Positions 52,469 to 63,400 of a DNA stretch of 64,000 nucleotides are shown here, piece by piece. The notes beneath the pieces were generated by a model that saw nothing but the letters and a program-made list of their open reading frames with translations, was not told where the DNA came from and made no database searches. The translations under genes were made by a program, and so were the position numbers. Source of the stretch: Phialocephala subalpina (Eukaryota > Ascomycota > Leotiomycetes > Helotiales > Mollisiaceae); NCBI GenBank assembly GCA_900073065.1, contig FJOG01000024.1:172630-236629 (forward strand), read 5' to 3'. Position 1 is the stretch's first letter. Each line of letters starts with the position of its first letter.

Positions 52469-53072
52469 GGAGGTGTCGAGTTCGTTGTCGATGTTGTAAA
52501 AGGAAGAACTAAAGAGACGCGTTGAAGCTGAAGTGCTCTGAAGAAAGCCGGGCGCTCGCTTGTGGAAAGAGCGAGGCTTCCGAACTGGGAAGGGACTTGC
52601 CTGCGCTGGACGCGTCTTTGAGGAACACCAACATTTACAAGACGAAAATGTTGGTTATTTGTTGAAGTCATTAAAGAGGAATTAATATTGAATATCTAGT
52701 AGGATAATGAAAGTGAAGGCGAGCAGGTGTGGGAGGAGTTCACCTTCGAGCTCCTACTCGCAGCAAGGTTGATGCTTCTTTCTCTTTCCTTGGGAGTATC
52801 TGTTCACAAATTTCATCGCACTTTCAACCACACATCCACGCAATGCATTCACATCCACCTTTGTCCCAACGGATTCAAATCGATGGAAATTTCTTGATGC
52901 GGTTGATGACAGCGAAGCGATGACGTCCAATTTCAACAGCACCATAAACGACTTCCCAATGGTAGCAAAAGTAAAACGGAAAGCGCAACATAATTCCAAT
53001 AATTCGCAAAGAGTCAAACCAACCGAAAGAAACTAAAGCATCATCTACCTATCATCACCGTCATCTCACCCC
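52469..53072. other. Intergenic, no gene seen
   Basis: Upstream of the BTB gene and 3' of the ring-hydroxylase-like gene. Confidence 0.5.
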
Positions 53073-54536
53073 TCACATCACCTCAACGACCTTCGCCCCT
53101 CCTTCATCTACCCCAACCATCCCAACTTTGCCCTTCACCAAATCCTCCTTTTCTCTTGCCTTCTTCTCCTTCTCAAACTGCTCATAAACACACTCCCTAA
53201 CCCTCCTCTGATAAAACACAACCCCATTCTCCTTCCTCGGATTCAAGATCCCCTCTCCATACACCCCTCGTTCGAGATTCTGTTGTGCCTTTTCGCAGAG
53301 CTCGAAATCTTCTAGTGCCACCTGTATGAATCACGTCGTCAGCTCACCATATTTCTACCTTCCAAGAGAAGTTGCATGAATGTTCCAGCAGTGATGGGAC
53401 ATTTAGACCCGCGTAGAGAATTCGAAGTGGGGAGGGAGATGGCGGAAGAACGGGAGAAAGTGGGAGGGGAAGAACGTGACGCACCTGTCGTACAAACTCG
53501 TAGTACTCTTTGAATTCTTCCTCACTCCCAGAATGGTAATAATCGAACTCCATCCTCGACACCCCGGGCTTGTCGGTAGGCAAAGTTCTGAAACTGCTCA
53601 TACCACCACCCGTTCGCCAAAGTCTTGTCAGTGTGCTTCTTTCAAACATTTGAGAGAGTCCCGGGAATAGAGAGACATTCGCCGCGGATGTGAGACTCAC
53701 CGTACACATTCAGCGTACAAATAGGGAAAAAGTACAAAAACAGCCCATCATTCGGTTTCGACGGATCAGCGATATGTTGACTGAATGTTTGGTGATTGGT
53801 TACGGAATAGAAGGTCGGAGGGTAGAATTTAGAGAATGAGGGGTGTGTGTATTGGCAGTGGAGGCATTCTTGGTAGCCGTCGATCCTGCTGGCGTCAGTT
53901 CTCACTTTCATTCTCACAACTCTCTCTCAGGCATGACGAGCGGAGTGAAAAATTGGAGGTGGGATGGAAAGAGGGGTAGGTGGATAAAAGGGAGAAAGCG
54001 TACATAGTCTTCCAATTGAAGTTTCCTTCGTAGGAGATGCTCCGGCGGTGCGGGAGTTTCGTGAAATCAACTTTATTTGTCAATTCCTCAAGCCCAGCGA
54101 AGTATTCTTCGAAGCTAGGAGCTTCAAGGGATAGGGTTGCGAAGACGAGACCGCTGGGTGTGAGGTGGGATTTGATTTCTCGTCCCTGTTGTCTCTCGTT
54201 AGCGAGATATAGATAGGTAGGGGAGAAGAGTGGGGGAAGAATAACCTTCTCTTCAGCATAAACGACGATTCCATCTATGTTGATGCCGGAGGATTCGGGG
54301 GCTTTGTTCTCGACTATGATGGTCACTTGGGCGATTTCGTATCTGATGGCTTCTGAGCGGTTTTGGAACCGGGTCACGGGACCGAGGAAATGCCATGACT
54401 ATGAAGCTTTGGATCAGAAGTGGGCTTTAGCTATGGGAGTTGGACTTGCCTTGAGGAATACTGCTCGTCTCTCGAGCTCGTAGAGAGGAGCGCTACAGAA
54501 CCAAGATGCTGGAAGTGTTCTGGTGAGTGAGTCCAT
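53073..54536 (-). CDS. Ring-hydroxylase catalytic-domain protein without Rieske ligands
   Basis: Six exons (54536-54450, 54398-54246, 54185-54004, 53885-53701, 53609-53485, 53321-53073) give 326 aa in frame. The start (LPASWFCSAPLYELERRAVF) and middle (SISYEGNFNWKTMIDGYQEC, LHCQYTHPSF) follow Rieske non-haem iron oxygenase alpha subunits, with the E-x2-H-x4-H iron motif in YQECLHCQYTH. Where CxH...CxxH should be, the chain reads IRYEIAQVTIIVENKAPESS with no Cys ligand at all. Intron 1 has a GC donor (GCAAGT). The intron at 53610-53700 must end in GG, not AG, to give the conserved VYGGGMSSFR. A Rieske-bearing partner is divergent at 55.2 kb. Confidence 0.82.
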
Positions 54537-55243
54537 GGTTCATGAGCCTTTCTCTGAAGTGCGGAGAGCTTGATCTGGAGACTGGAGTCTGGAACTACCT
54601 TTTGAAGGTTGTGTGATGTTGCGACAATTGAGAGTAGCCTTTCAAGTAACAAGTATTGGTCGATGCATGTGCTTGACGTTGTTAAACGTGATGCAGCATG
54701 ACTTCGAAGCCCATTGGGCAGGCTATCGAATCACCCTGTACCCATTTAGGATATGCGATCCTGGAAGCTTGCGATCGTCAGAGAATTGGCCGTGGGCCTC
54801 AGGAACGCGTGAAACTACACTGGAGTCCCAGCCAGTGAGATGCCAGCACATAAACCGCCGTTTCTCGTATCACTGAACTCTCAACATCTTGGGATGCCAC
54901 GCACTAGCTGCATCACTGAGAGAGCGAATGACCCAGAATTTGAGGCCGTTGAACTCAAGCTTGGCTTCGCGGGTTCTGCGGCCCGCCGCCGGCTGGACAT
55001 GTGCTCCGAATTTGGCTGTGATTGCGATTGAAGATGAGTCTTGAGAAGCTAAAATGGGATGATCAGGTGTGAGTTTCCTAGTGTAGAGCGGGTCGCATAT
55101 TGAAGGCATTGTCCTCCACTACATCAAATAATTGATACTCGCCAGACTCGCCGGAGTCGCCAGAATCGCGGTCCAGCCGATGAATATTGGAATCAATACA
55201 CGGAATAATAGCACTTGACAATAGCAAGTGGAATCAACAAGTC
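54537..55243. promoter_or_regulatory. 707-bp bidirectional region between oxygenase halves
   Basis: Separates the ATGs of the minus catalytic-domain gene and the plus Rieske-domain gene, so the two could be co-regulated. No discrete element was assigned. Confidence 0.45.
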
Positions 55244-56645
55244 ATGGCTCTTCCAGGCATAGCGGTCTACGCTCTTGGTTTGGGCATCATCCTCAGCATC
55301 ATCTGCTTGGTGCCATCCTTTCGACTAGAAAAGGTTTGGAGCAAGGCCAGTCCGTCAGCCCTTCCATGGTTGGAAGAAAGCAAGGAGGAAGTCGACCTTT
55401 CCTCGACTTCACAAAAGGTTGTTGCGTCGAAATTTTCAACAAGTTGGTGGACAGACGACAAGCTGTATCAATTGGAATGCCGTGCAATATTCAGCAAGGT
55501 ACGCGATTTCGAAAAATCCCTTGAAATCCCGACTGACTATGAAATTACAGCAATGGTTGTTCGTGACACATGTCTCCCGCTTTCAGAAGCCAGGTGACTA
55601 TCGGACCTTCGAAGTCGCCGGCTACTCATTTCTCGTGATACTCGGCAAAGACAAACAGCTCAGAGCCTTTCACAACGTATGCCGACATCGAGCCTATGCC
55701 GTGACCAAAAAGGAATGCGGAAGATCAACGGTACTGGGTTGCAGATACCATGGCTGGAGCTATGACACCAAAGGAAAACTGATCAAAGCTCCAGAGTTCG
55801 ATAATGTTCCAGGATTCGACAAAAAGTTGAACAGCTTGTGGGAGGTCGCACTGGAAGTTCGCCAGTCATTGCTGTTTGTGAATCTCGATGCAGGAAAGCC
55901 AACGCAAGATCTAGATCTCGGTGTCATAGAAAGCTTGCTATCAAGCTGGAGAGTTCCGGAGATGAGATGTATCTCAGACTGGAAGTTTGAAGCTGCTTTC
56001 AACTGGAAACTTATAGGTTTGCCTGGCTCTGAGCTTTATGTCACCGTGCTGACTGCTTCAGGTGCTTTGAAGAACGAACATCAAATGATGCGGGCGCCAT
56101 TCTGGACGGAAATGCTTCCTTCCTGGATCGGACAGCAGCAACAAGATGCACAGATGCTCCATACAACACTCGTTAGAAGACTGGCTTCCGGAAGGGTATT
56201 GACCATCAAGGCAATACCGAAATCTGCAAAGGTTTCCATGGTCGAGTGTAGTGTTTTCTCAAAATATCCGAAGAACCCCAAGCAGCTAGAGGAACTGAAG
56301 ACGAGAATATACCATGATATCGAGCGACTAGAATCAATCCAACGAAGGATTGAAGTCGGGCAGGAACCGTTGTCATCGCTCGAACCAATTTTGGCCAAAC
56401 AGGACGAAATTGATGCCTTCGTGAAGGAGCATGTGGAGGCTGAAAGACTTGCTGGCTCCCAGATAGAGCCCGCAGCACGCTTGCAGAACTTCACGTCTGA
56501 AGGGAAGGCAGACGATGATTGTAAGTATTGATTTGATTCCTGCCGAATAAAGTGAAATGGCTGATGCTGGTGAACAGTTTGTCGTGAGCTTGAGAATCCA
56601 GCCTCGATTTGTGGCGCCAACGCAAAAGGCCTTCTTGACTGGTGA
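55244..56645 (+). CDS. Membrane-anchored Rieske [2Fe-2S] protein without mononuclear-iron motif
   Basis: Exons 55244-55498, 55551-56016, 56062-56520 and 56578-56645 give 415 aa. The 45-nt third intron keeps frame, so its retention (430 aa) is possible. ATG 55244 is chosen because upstream codons lack ATG. A membrane helix (LPGIAVYALGLGIILSIICL) precedes a Rieske domain with perfect C-x-H-x17-C-x2-H spacing (VCRHRAYAV ... GCRYHGWSYD). After FNWKLI, where oxygenases carry the iron-binding E/N-H-H motif, the chain turns into a Lys/Glu-rich helical region (LEELKTRIYHDIERLESIQR) and ends CGANAKGLLDW. It could act as an electron-transfer partner. Confidence 0.85.
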
Positions 56646-57292
56646 GTTTGTGCGATTTGATGAGACGAGAGTCGATTGTGACTCGGAGAGAGAATGATTG
56701 TAGGAAGGGCTTGGAGTCCAGGAATTGTGATTTCCTTGGTTTCGATAGGAGTTGGAGTAAGAGAAGAAGAGTGAGTTGAGGTGAGCGTTTGCTAGCGCCA
56801 TCTCGCTTCACCAAATTTAGATTTCCTTCTTCTCCTCGTCGCGAAATCTTCGTCTTCAGTCAACATCACCACTGTCTCCGCGCTTCGTCTGCACCGTCTT
56901 GCAAACACGTTGAACCGCTCGCAGATCCTCTCGAAATCGACACTCCAGCGGAGATGACACAGCGACGTTCTGACAGGCTGCACTCGAAGACACAGGAGCG
57001 GCGAACACACTGGCCTTCACTAGGTCTCGCACCAGGAACGCCATCATCACCACTGCATTTCTACTTAGTCCGGCAGGCTCGCATCCGGCAGTACCCCGCA
57101 CGATGCTCAGAGCCAAAGCAAGGCCAAGACTCGAGATCAATGGCTTTGTTCCTTGATTCCGTATAGCTTCAGAATGTGCGAGGCCGGCCGGGGCACCAAG
57201 GTAGGTCAGGACGACGCGTTTACTATGCTGGCATCCGTCGCAGTTTTGGTATTCTTCTCTTTCATACAGACTTCTAGACACAGGAACACATC
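56646..57292. other. Intergenic, no gene seen
   Basis: Short frames on both strands without domains. Confidence 0.5.
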
Positions 57293-58003
57293 ATGGGACT
57301 TTCTACCATCACATGTGCTCTCGCGGGAGCAGCAGGCGTTGTAGCACAGCACAATGCTTCGACTGCGAACGGTTGCAACGATGGCTTCTATCCTGGGACT
57401 GACACAGTGATTTACACGGTTCCCTACACCTACGCGCAAGTCATGTCAATTATCGGCGACTACAAGAACCTCACATGGTCTGGATCTCCATACAACACGG
57501 TGACTCTCAATGGGACGGACAATACGGTTGGCACAGCACGAACCTACGATATCGATGGAGCACATGTTGTTGAGACCATCACAACTTCCTCGAAACCAGC
57601 GAATGGTCCATACGAAGAAATTCACGTCCTCGATCTCCTCACAATACCACAAGCCAACGTGAGCTTCTATGGCGATTACGATGGAACGATCGTCACACCA
57701 ATCTGCAGCGGAGCAGCGAGCACTTTGAACTTCACGATCAACCTCTGCGCAACGAATGCTACACTCGCGGGCGGAATACTTCATACTCTGCATTTGACGG
57801 ATGCGCAGACAGTGGGGGTATTTCTCGGTGGACAGAACTTCTCGTACTGCGGGACTGCGACCAATTCGACTGCTACCAGTACCTCAACCTCTACGAGCAC
57901 TTCGACACCTTCGATGGTAACCACGAGCGCTGCGAATCGTGGCATGCCTTCGGTCTCAACCGTCATACTTGTGGCTGGTCTGGGGTGGGCGTTGGCACTG
58001 TGA
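57293..58003 (+). CDS. Secreted GPI-anchored-type protein (236 aa)
   Basis: Single exon. A signal peptide (MGLSTITCALAGAAGVVAQ) is followed by a domain of about 170 residues with IYTVPYTYAQVMSIIGDYKN, WSGSPYNTV and VGTARTYDIDGAHVVETI. This spacing recalls SRPBCC/START-like lipid-binding folds, a tentative idea. Many N-glycosylation sequons (NAS, NLT, NGT, NVS, NFT, NAT, NFS) are present. A Ser/Thr tract (STATSTSTSTSTST) precedes a C-terminal hydrophobic tail (STVILVAGLGWALAL), the usual GPI-anchor signal. Likely at the cell wall or plasma membrane. No catalytic motif seen. Confidence 0.8.
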   Translation: MGLSTITCALAGAAGVVAQHNASTANGCNDGFYPGTDTVIYTVPYTYAQVMSIIGDYKNLTWSGSPYNTVTLNGTDNTVGTARTYDIDGAHVVETITTSSKPANGPYEEIHVLDLLTIPQANVSFYGDYDGTIVTPICSGAASTLNFTINLCATNATLAGGILHTLHLTDAQTVGVFLGGQNFSYCGTATNSTATSTSTSTSTSTPSMVTTSAANRGMPSVSTVILVAGLGWALAL

Positions 58004-58683
58004 GACAATGCGGGGAAGCAAGGGGCAAGAGAACGGCTCCGATAAGAGATGGAGAAAAGGGGTGGACCTCTTTTGATATTGACAATGGAAAAACGATATT
58101 CAGAGGACACTGCTTCGGGTTGAGCTGGACTTCTGCTCTGCTTACTGTGCTGTGCTTACAATTTCGATTTAATCGCAGTTGTTAATGAGTATCCGCTCCC
58201 ATCCAGCTTCTCCCACTCTTGATGGGGCCTTCGCTTTCTTATCATGTATCATTCATCAACGTTGCAACTTCCCATGTCAGCCGCCGATATGTATACTACA
58301 AGCTTCGGCCGATCGGACAGCAAGTGCGATAAGGGCGTTCAGCTTCTGCCTGGTGCGGTAACAGGGATCAAGCTTCCCAAAACAGAAAAGATATGGTCCA
58401 TTCCAACGGTCACACTTCCAATCCTTCCAATGAAGCCCTGAACATCATCAAGTCTATCTTCGCGGCAACGCTGTTATCTTGTGTATCGTTGCCTCCACAT
58501 TCTAGACCTGGTTACTGTATCATTCAAGCTTTCTGATCCAATACCGAAATCTAGATCCCTGCTACATCTTTTCTACAGCTTCACTTCCTTCTGTTCTGTA
58601 TTGAACCTTCGTCCTACCAAGTTACAAGCCTGCAATCTCCTCGAGACTTTAATTGCCTTGCCCTCCCCGGATTCGTTGCAACA
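58004..58683. promoter_or_regulatory. Upstream region of the permease gene
   Basis: No coding signal; CT-rich leader from about 58560 to 58683. Confidence 0.4.
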
Positions 58684-60724
58684 ATGGAGAAGTCTGCAGG
58701 AGTAGAAGACAATGAGATCAAGGTCGTCGCTCAACCGGACTCAGCGGAGTCAATTGACGAAGGCAATGCGAAAAATATCCTCACGAAAGATGAATACCAA
58801 TTGGCACAGCTGGGATACAAGCAGGAGTTCTTCCGTGGGCTTGGTTTGTTTGAAAACTGGTAAGTACTCCATCTGCGAAGCAAGCCAGACAGAACTGACG
58901 TTTTCCCAGGGCTTCCACGTTCACCGTATGTTAGCTGCGCGGAGCTGAAAGGGCGTCTATACTGATGTACTAATAGTCGATGAACTTCGCCTCTGGGATA
59001 CCGGTGCTGTTTGGATGGATCATGTGTAAGAATACCTTCCCCACAACCTCTTCCTGTTCCGATTACACGAGCACAGGGACGCAGTGTCAATATGTAGCTA
59101 CATTTCCAATCGGCTCCTGTTCTCGTGACATGTCAATGCAGATGGTTAACTCATGCTTTATGTAGATACCGGTGGACCAACAGCCGCATTTGCGAATTGG
59201 ACCATGGTTGGAGGATTGTCCTTTATCGTTTCTCTCTCCATGGCTGAAATCGCTGCCGCGTTACCCACAGCTGGTGGTATTTATTACTGGAGCTACAGGC
59301 TTGGTGGCGATGAATGGGGGTAAGTTTTCCTTCGTGCAGCAAGGTGATCACGTTATGCTAACGGGCCTCAAGTCCGTTTCTTGCCTGGATGACTGGTGTG
59401 AGTTTCACAAATCACAAACATGCCCAACGCTTGCTAACAATATCCAGTGGTGGAACTGGGCAGGATGGGTATGCACTCCACCTTCGATACATGACCAAGA
59501 ACTCACACTGCATAGGTCTCCGTCGTCCCCGGTGTCCAACAAGGATCTACCAATTTCCTCATTTCGGCTCTCGAGATCAAATACCCTGACGCAGAAGTTC
59601 TTACCAAGGGATGGTTCGCTTGGCTCCTCACCTCCATTGGGATGTTCTTCGCTATGGCTCCCAATATCATCAACCAACGAGTTCTGAAATGGTACTTCCG
59701 ATTCGCTGTCGTTATTTTCCACGTCTTGGTCGTCATGTACTACATATGGTTCCCCATTCAAGCTTCCCGCAATGGAGGCTTCCAATCAGCATCAGGAGTT
59801 TTCAACCACTTCTACAACGGTATCAACGAAGGAGAGAAGAAACAAGCCAGCGATGCTTATTGCTGGATCATCTCCATTCTTTTCGGCGCCTGGGTCTTCT
59901 ATGGTTATGACGCCTCCGTCCATCTTGCTGAAGAAACACATGAGGCCAGCGAAGTCGTCGCCAAGGGGATGTGGATGGCCACACTCTCAGCCTGGTTGAT
60001 GTCCGTCCCAACACTTATCATCATCCTCTTCTGCATCCAAGACTTCGACGGTATCATCGCGGGGACATACGCTAACAATTGGGCTGCATATCTCGTCCAA
60101 CTCGTCGGCGAGAACGGTGCTGTGGCAATCCTTTCCCTCCTCTGGGTCGACTCAACTTGTGCGACAGCGTCCTGCTTCATGTCCGCCCAACGGGTCACCT
60201 ACGCCATCTCCCGCGACGGTCTTCTCCCAGGCAGTAAATACTTCAGTCGTCTCAGCAAGAAGCGCATGCCAATCCACGCCGCCTTTCTCGTCCTTGCCAT
60301 GTCTGTTATAATCACGACCGCAGTCATCGGCTCGGTTGTCGCCTTCTCAGCCATCACAGCCACAGCGACAATCGCAACCAACGTCTCCTATCTCTTCCCC
60401 ATTCTCGCACGTCACACCGTCGGCCGCGAGACCTTCAAGCCCGCGAAATGGAACCTAGGTCGGTGGTCGATCCCTTGTGCAGTCATCACGACGTGCTACA
60501 TCAGCTTCCTCGTCGTAGTCCTATTACTTCCGCAATTGTATCCCGTGACAGCTGAGACGTTGAACTATGCACCGATTATGATTGGAGGTGTGAGTATCAT
60601 TTCTTTAGCAGGATGGTGGATTCCGTTTGGATTTGGTGGTAGGCATTGGTTTAAGGGTCCTCAGAGGACGATTTCGGAGGAGGAAGTTGCTGCTGCTACT
60701 GTTGTGGAGAAGGAAAAGGTTTAG
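58684..60724 (+). CDS. APC-superfamily amino-acid/choline-type permease (549 aa)
   Basis: Seven exons (58684-58859, 58910-58925, 58977-59025, 59166-59319, 59373-59397, 59448-59468, 59516-60724), three of them tiny, splice to one frame. Twelve hydrophobic helices are expected. The chain shows STFTSMNFASGIPVLFGWIM, YTGGPTAAFANWTMVGGLSF, SLSMAEIAAALPTAGGIYYW, WVFYGYDASVHLAEETHEAS and RVTYAISRDGLLPGSKYFS, the pattern of the fungal GABA/choline/carnitine permease group. It is an H+-coupled importer in the plasma membrane; substrate not predictable. It lies 2 kb from the oxygenase pair and may bring in that system's substrate. Confidence 0.92.
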
Positions 60725-62172
60725 TTTATGGTTTTGTGAGTGAGGTTTTTTGTTATGAGAGGGTATGAGATCAAGAGTTATGCGTTATGAGTATTGCCTC
60801 TGAATTATTAGAGGCTCGACGAATGAGGAATGAAGAGTTACGATTCAAGAGGTGTGCTTCGGCTTCTCATTTGTGTTTGTGTTTGTGGTGCCTGAGATGG
60901 AAGATTTAAGATGAAGATGTTCAAGCTTTGGAGGTATCATCTCGACTTCGCCCAGGAGAGATCGTCCCTACCCAGCCTTGGCTCGCCGAGGAGTGAAGCT
61001 TATCATCTGTGTCCCACATGACACGTTCTCGAGTGAGACGCCACTCCAAAGGTTCGGTTCACATCATGAGCTTGCTGATATTTTGAGCTCCGCCAGACTT
61101 CGAACTTCGGCGAGCATGTGTCATGTGTCTTGGCTGTCGCTCGAACTACGCGGAGTCCGCTTGATGGTCTGGTAAAGAGCGGCTAGTAGATGCTGGTGTT
61201 TTGATGGGGTTTGAGGGGGTGCGAAGGGAGATGTAATTGTCGGTTCGAGGTCTGGTGCTGCACTGCTGATTGGATTTGGGAATGATAGGTGGCGAGGAGT
61301 TGAGATGATGTTTTTGCGTGATGTTAGGGACTTGAGATGGTTTGAGGCTGTGAGGGCAAGGTAATTCGCATACCTTAGTTACTCCATCCCCACCAAGACA
61401 GAGGGTTCATGTTTTTCCAGCGCTACTGACAATACGTGCCATCTTTGCAGGTGGGCCTGGATTGGGTTTATTAGAATCGCCACTGGTCATCACCAGAGGG
61501 GATTCTGCGAGCCGTCGCGAGGGTGAAGCTAGCCCACCCATCCGACCAATGTCTTCTGGAGCTTGTAAAACATCAAAGATGCTCACAGGGGGTTACATTA
61601 TCATACGATCGTGAATTTTGGAATCGAGGGAGCGAGTGAGAACGGAGCAAAGAGAAAAAGGGCAGGGGAGAATGAGGCGATTGGTAGAGAGTGGAGAGCG
61701 GAAGAGCAGGAGAAAGTGGAAGGAGGTCGGGAACGTGCGGGAAATGGGGAAGTAGGTCGAAAGGGAGGAAATAGATGCCAAGAGGAGGGACCAGTTGTTT
61801 AGACCCAAGTGGCGGAAGAGACGAATTGAGGATGGGTCGTTCAAGTCTCCGAACTAGGGGAAGAGAGAGATGCTTGACCGTCACTGCGAAGTCTTTTGAT
61901 AGGAACGTCACATTGTCACGGGTGCTGGTGTGGAAAATCGAAAGGAATGATTTTGTTCTATGGTTTTGTGCAATGTTTATGCTGCTTTTTGACGAAAGAG
62001 TGTTTCGCAGCTGTATTTATGTTGAATTTTGTGCAGCAGCGAAGTGCCCAGACCATCTTGATATTCCCTGATCGTTGATCCGGTATGAGTGCTGTGTCCA
62101 ATGTTGCGTCTCTCCTAGTGCTCGGTATCTGATCGGCGAGGTGTTCAAGTACATCGGTATGAAAATTGTCTC
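60725..62172. other. 1.4-kb intergenic region, no gene seen
   Basis: Convergent 3' regions. Purine-biased frames at 61573-61911 have no domain. Confidence 0.5.
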
Positions 62173-63168
62173 TTAGTCGTCATCCTCCTCGCCGTCATCG
62201 ACGTTATCCTCTTCATCGTCCTCCTCGATGGGATTTTCATCATCGCTCTTCCCATAATAAGTATCGAAGTCGTCCTCCACCCAGCCACGAGATTGTTTCT
62301 CTAGCACACTTTCGACTTCCAATCCAGCATCGACAGATGTAGGAACTAGATCCAACTCTCTGTATTCCTTCCATGTAATGCCCACCTTGACTTTCGCCGA
62401 GCATTCCATGGATGCCTGAGCATCTAGGTCTATGGCCACCCTCATCTTCCAATATTTCTTGACATGCTTCAAGTGGTCCTCAAGAAACTCCTCCTTCCGA
62501 GCCATACGGGTCAAATACTCGCCCAGAGTGCCAGAAAGACCATGTTGTAGTAAGTTTCGCACATCTTCCTCGTTGTGATGGCGTGGAGTAGATGTAAGAA
62601 ACAGCAGCTTCTTTAGATCTCGAAGCCTCACCCAAAGTCCCAACTCGTGGCCACCTAGTCCCCAGCCTTGTGTAATGGCGAGCACTTCAATCGAGCTAAT
62701 AGTTGCGGGTCTGAAATTGTGCGCAGGAGACGGTAGCATCCAGCCAGAAGTGTGTCTAGTATCATGGAGGCCGTGAAGAAAATGATCAATATCGAAATTG
62801 ACGTAGACAACCCGGGATGCCGATTCTCTCCTATCGCCTTTGCGCCTGAGCATCTTCTCAACGATCTCCCAGCAGGGCGTGTAGTACTGGAGTGCTTCTT
62901 CCTTTGACTCATGACAGGCTTCCAGGATACCGGGAGCACTAGGCTGGACACCATCACGGTACCCAGTTCGGACGTGAAGGTTTATCGTACGAGGTTCATT
63001 GCGGCTTGCGTACTTCCAGATCTTGAGCCGCAGCTCGACAGGTAGTTTGGGAAAGCAAGTGAATGTATCAAGAGGCTGTGCGAGATCGAGTTGGATTTTC
63101 GGTAGGGTGGAGAGTAGGCCATGAAGGCGAATTGATCCTGGAGGAGAGGTGAGTGGCAAAGAAGCCAT
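62173..63168 (-). CDS. Intact 2EXR-domain protein (331 aa)
   Basis: Single-exon frame; ATG 63168 is preferred over the in-frame ATG at 63315 because the domain begins soon after. The 2EXR signature is clear: FTCFPKLPVELRLKIWKYAS near residue 36, then APGILEACHESKEEALQYYT, and VVYVNFDIDHFLHGLHDT matching the conserved D-x-(L/F) segment. The C-terminus is strongly acidic (ENPIEEDDEEDNVDDGEEDD). The family is F-box-like and often amplified in plant-associated fungi; the molecular role is unknown. It is the only undamaged one of three 2EXR genes in the window. Confidence 0.88.
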   Translation of the reverse strand: MASLPLTSPPGSIRLHGLLSTLPKIQLDLAQPLDTFTCFPKLPVELRLKIWKYASRNEPRTINLHVRTGYRDGVQPSAPGILEACHESKEEALQYYTPCWEIVEKMLRRKGDRRESASRVVYVNFDIDHFLHGLHDTRHTSGWMLPSPAHNFRPATISSIEVLAITQGWGLGGHELGLWVRLRDLKKLLFLTSTPRHHNEEDVRNLLQHGLSGTLGEYLTRMARKEEFLEDHLKHVKKYWKMRVAIDLDAQASMECSAKVKVGITWKEYRELDLVPTSVDAGLEVESVLEKQSRGWVEDDFDTYYGKSDDENPIEEDDEEDNVDDGEEDDD

Positions 63169-63315
63169 CGCTTGCTTCTTTGTATGAGATTGTTCGATTG
63201 TGGACTTGTTAGTTGTGGAAACTTTGAAGGATGGCGGTGGTTCGGTGTGGAAGGTCTTTAGTGTCGATGTTGCGCAAAGTTGAGGTTGCTTGAGGTTGAT
63301 GTTCTTCAGGATCAA

Positions 63316-63400
63316 GGCTCGTCGATTTTAAGGTCGTTAATGTGCAAAGTTGCACAAGGTGCCCCCCCCCCCCCTATCTAGATAAATCGGCACGTCTAGT
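63316..63400. other. Short upstream region with poly-C run
   Basis: A run of 13 C at 63362-63374 lies near the 5' end of the 2EXR gene. Confidence 0.7.

Noticed and set aside
61573..61911. Overlapping frames in purine-rich DNA after the permease
   Set aside because: Composition bias explains the open frames; no domain or start context.
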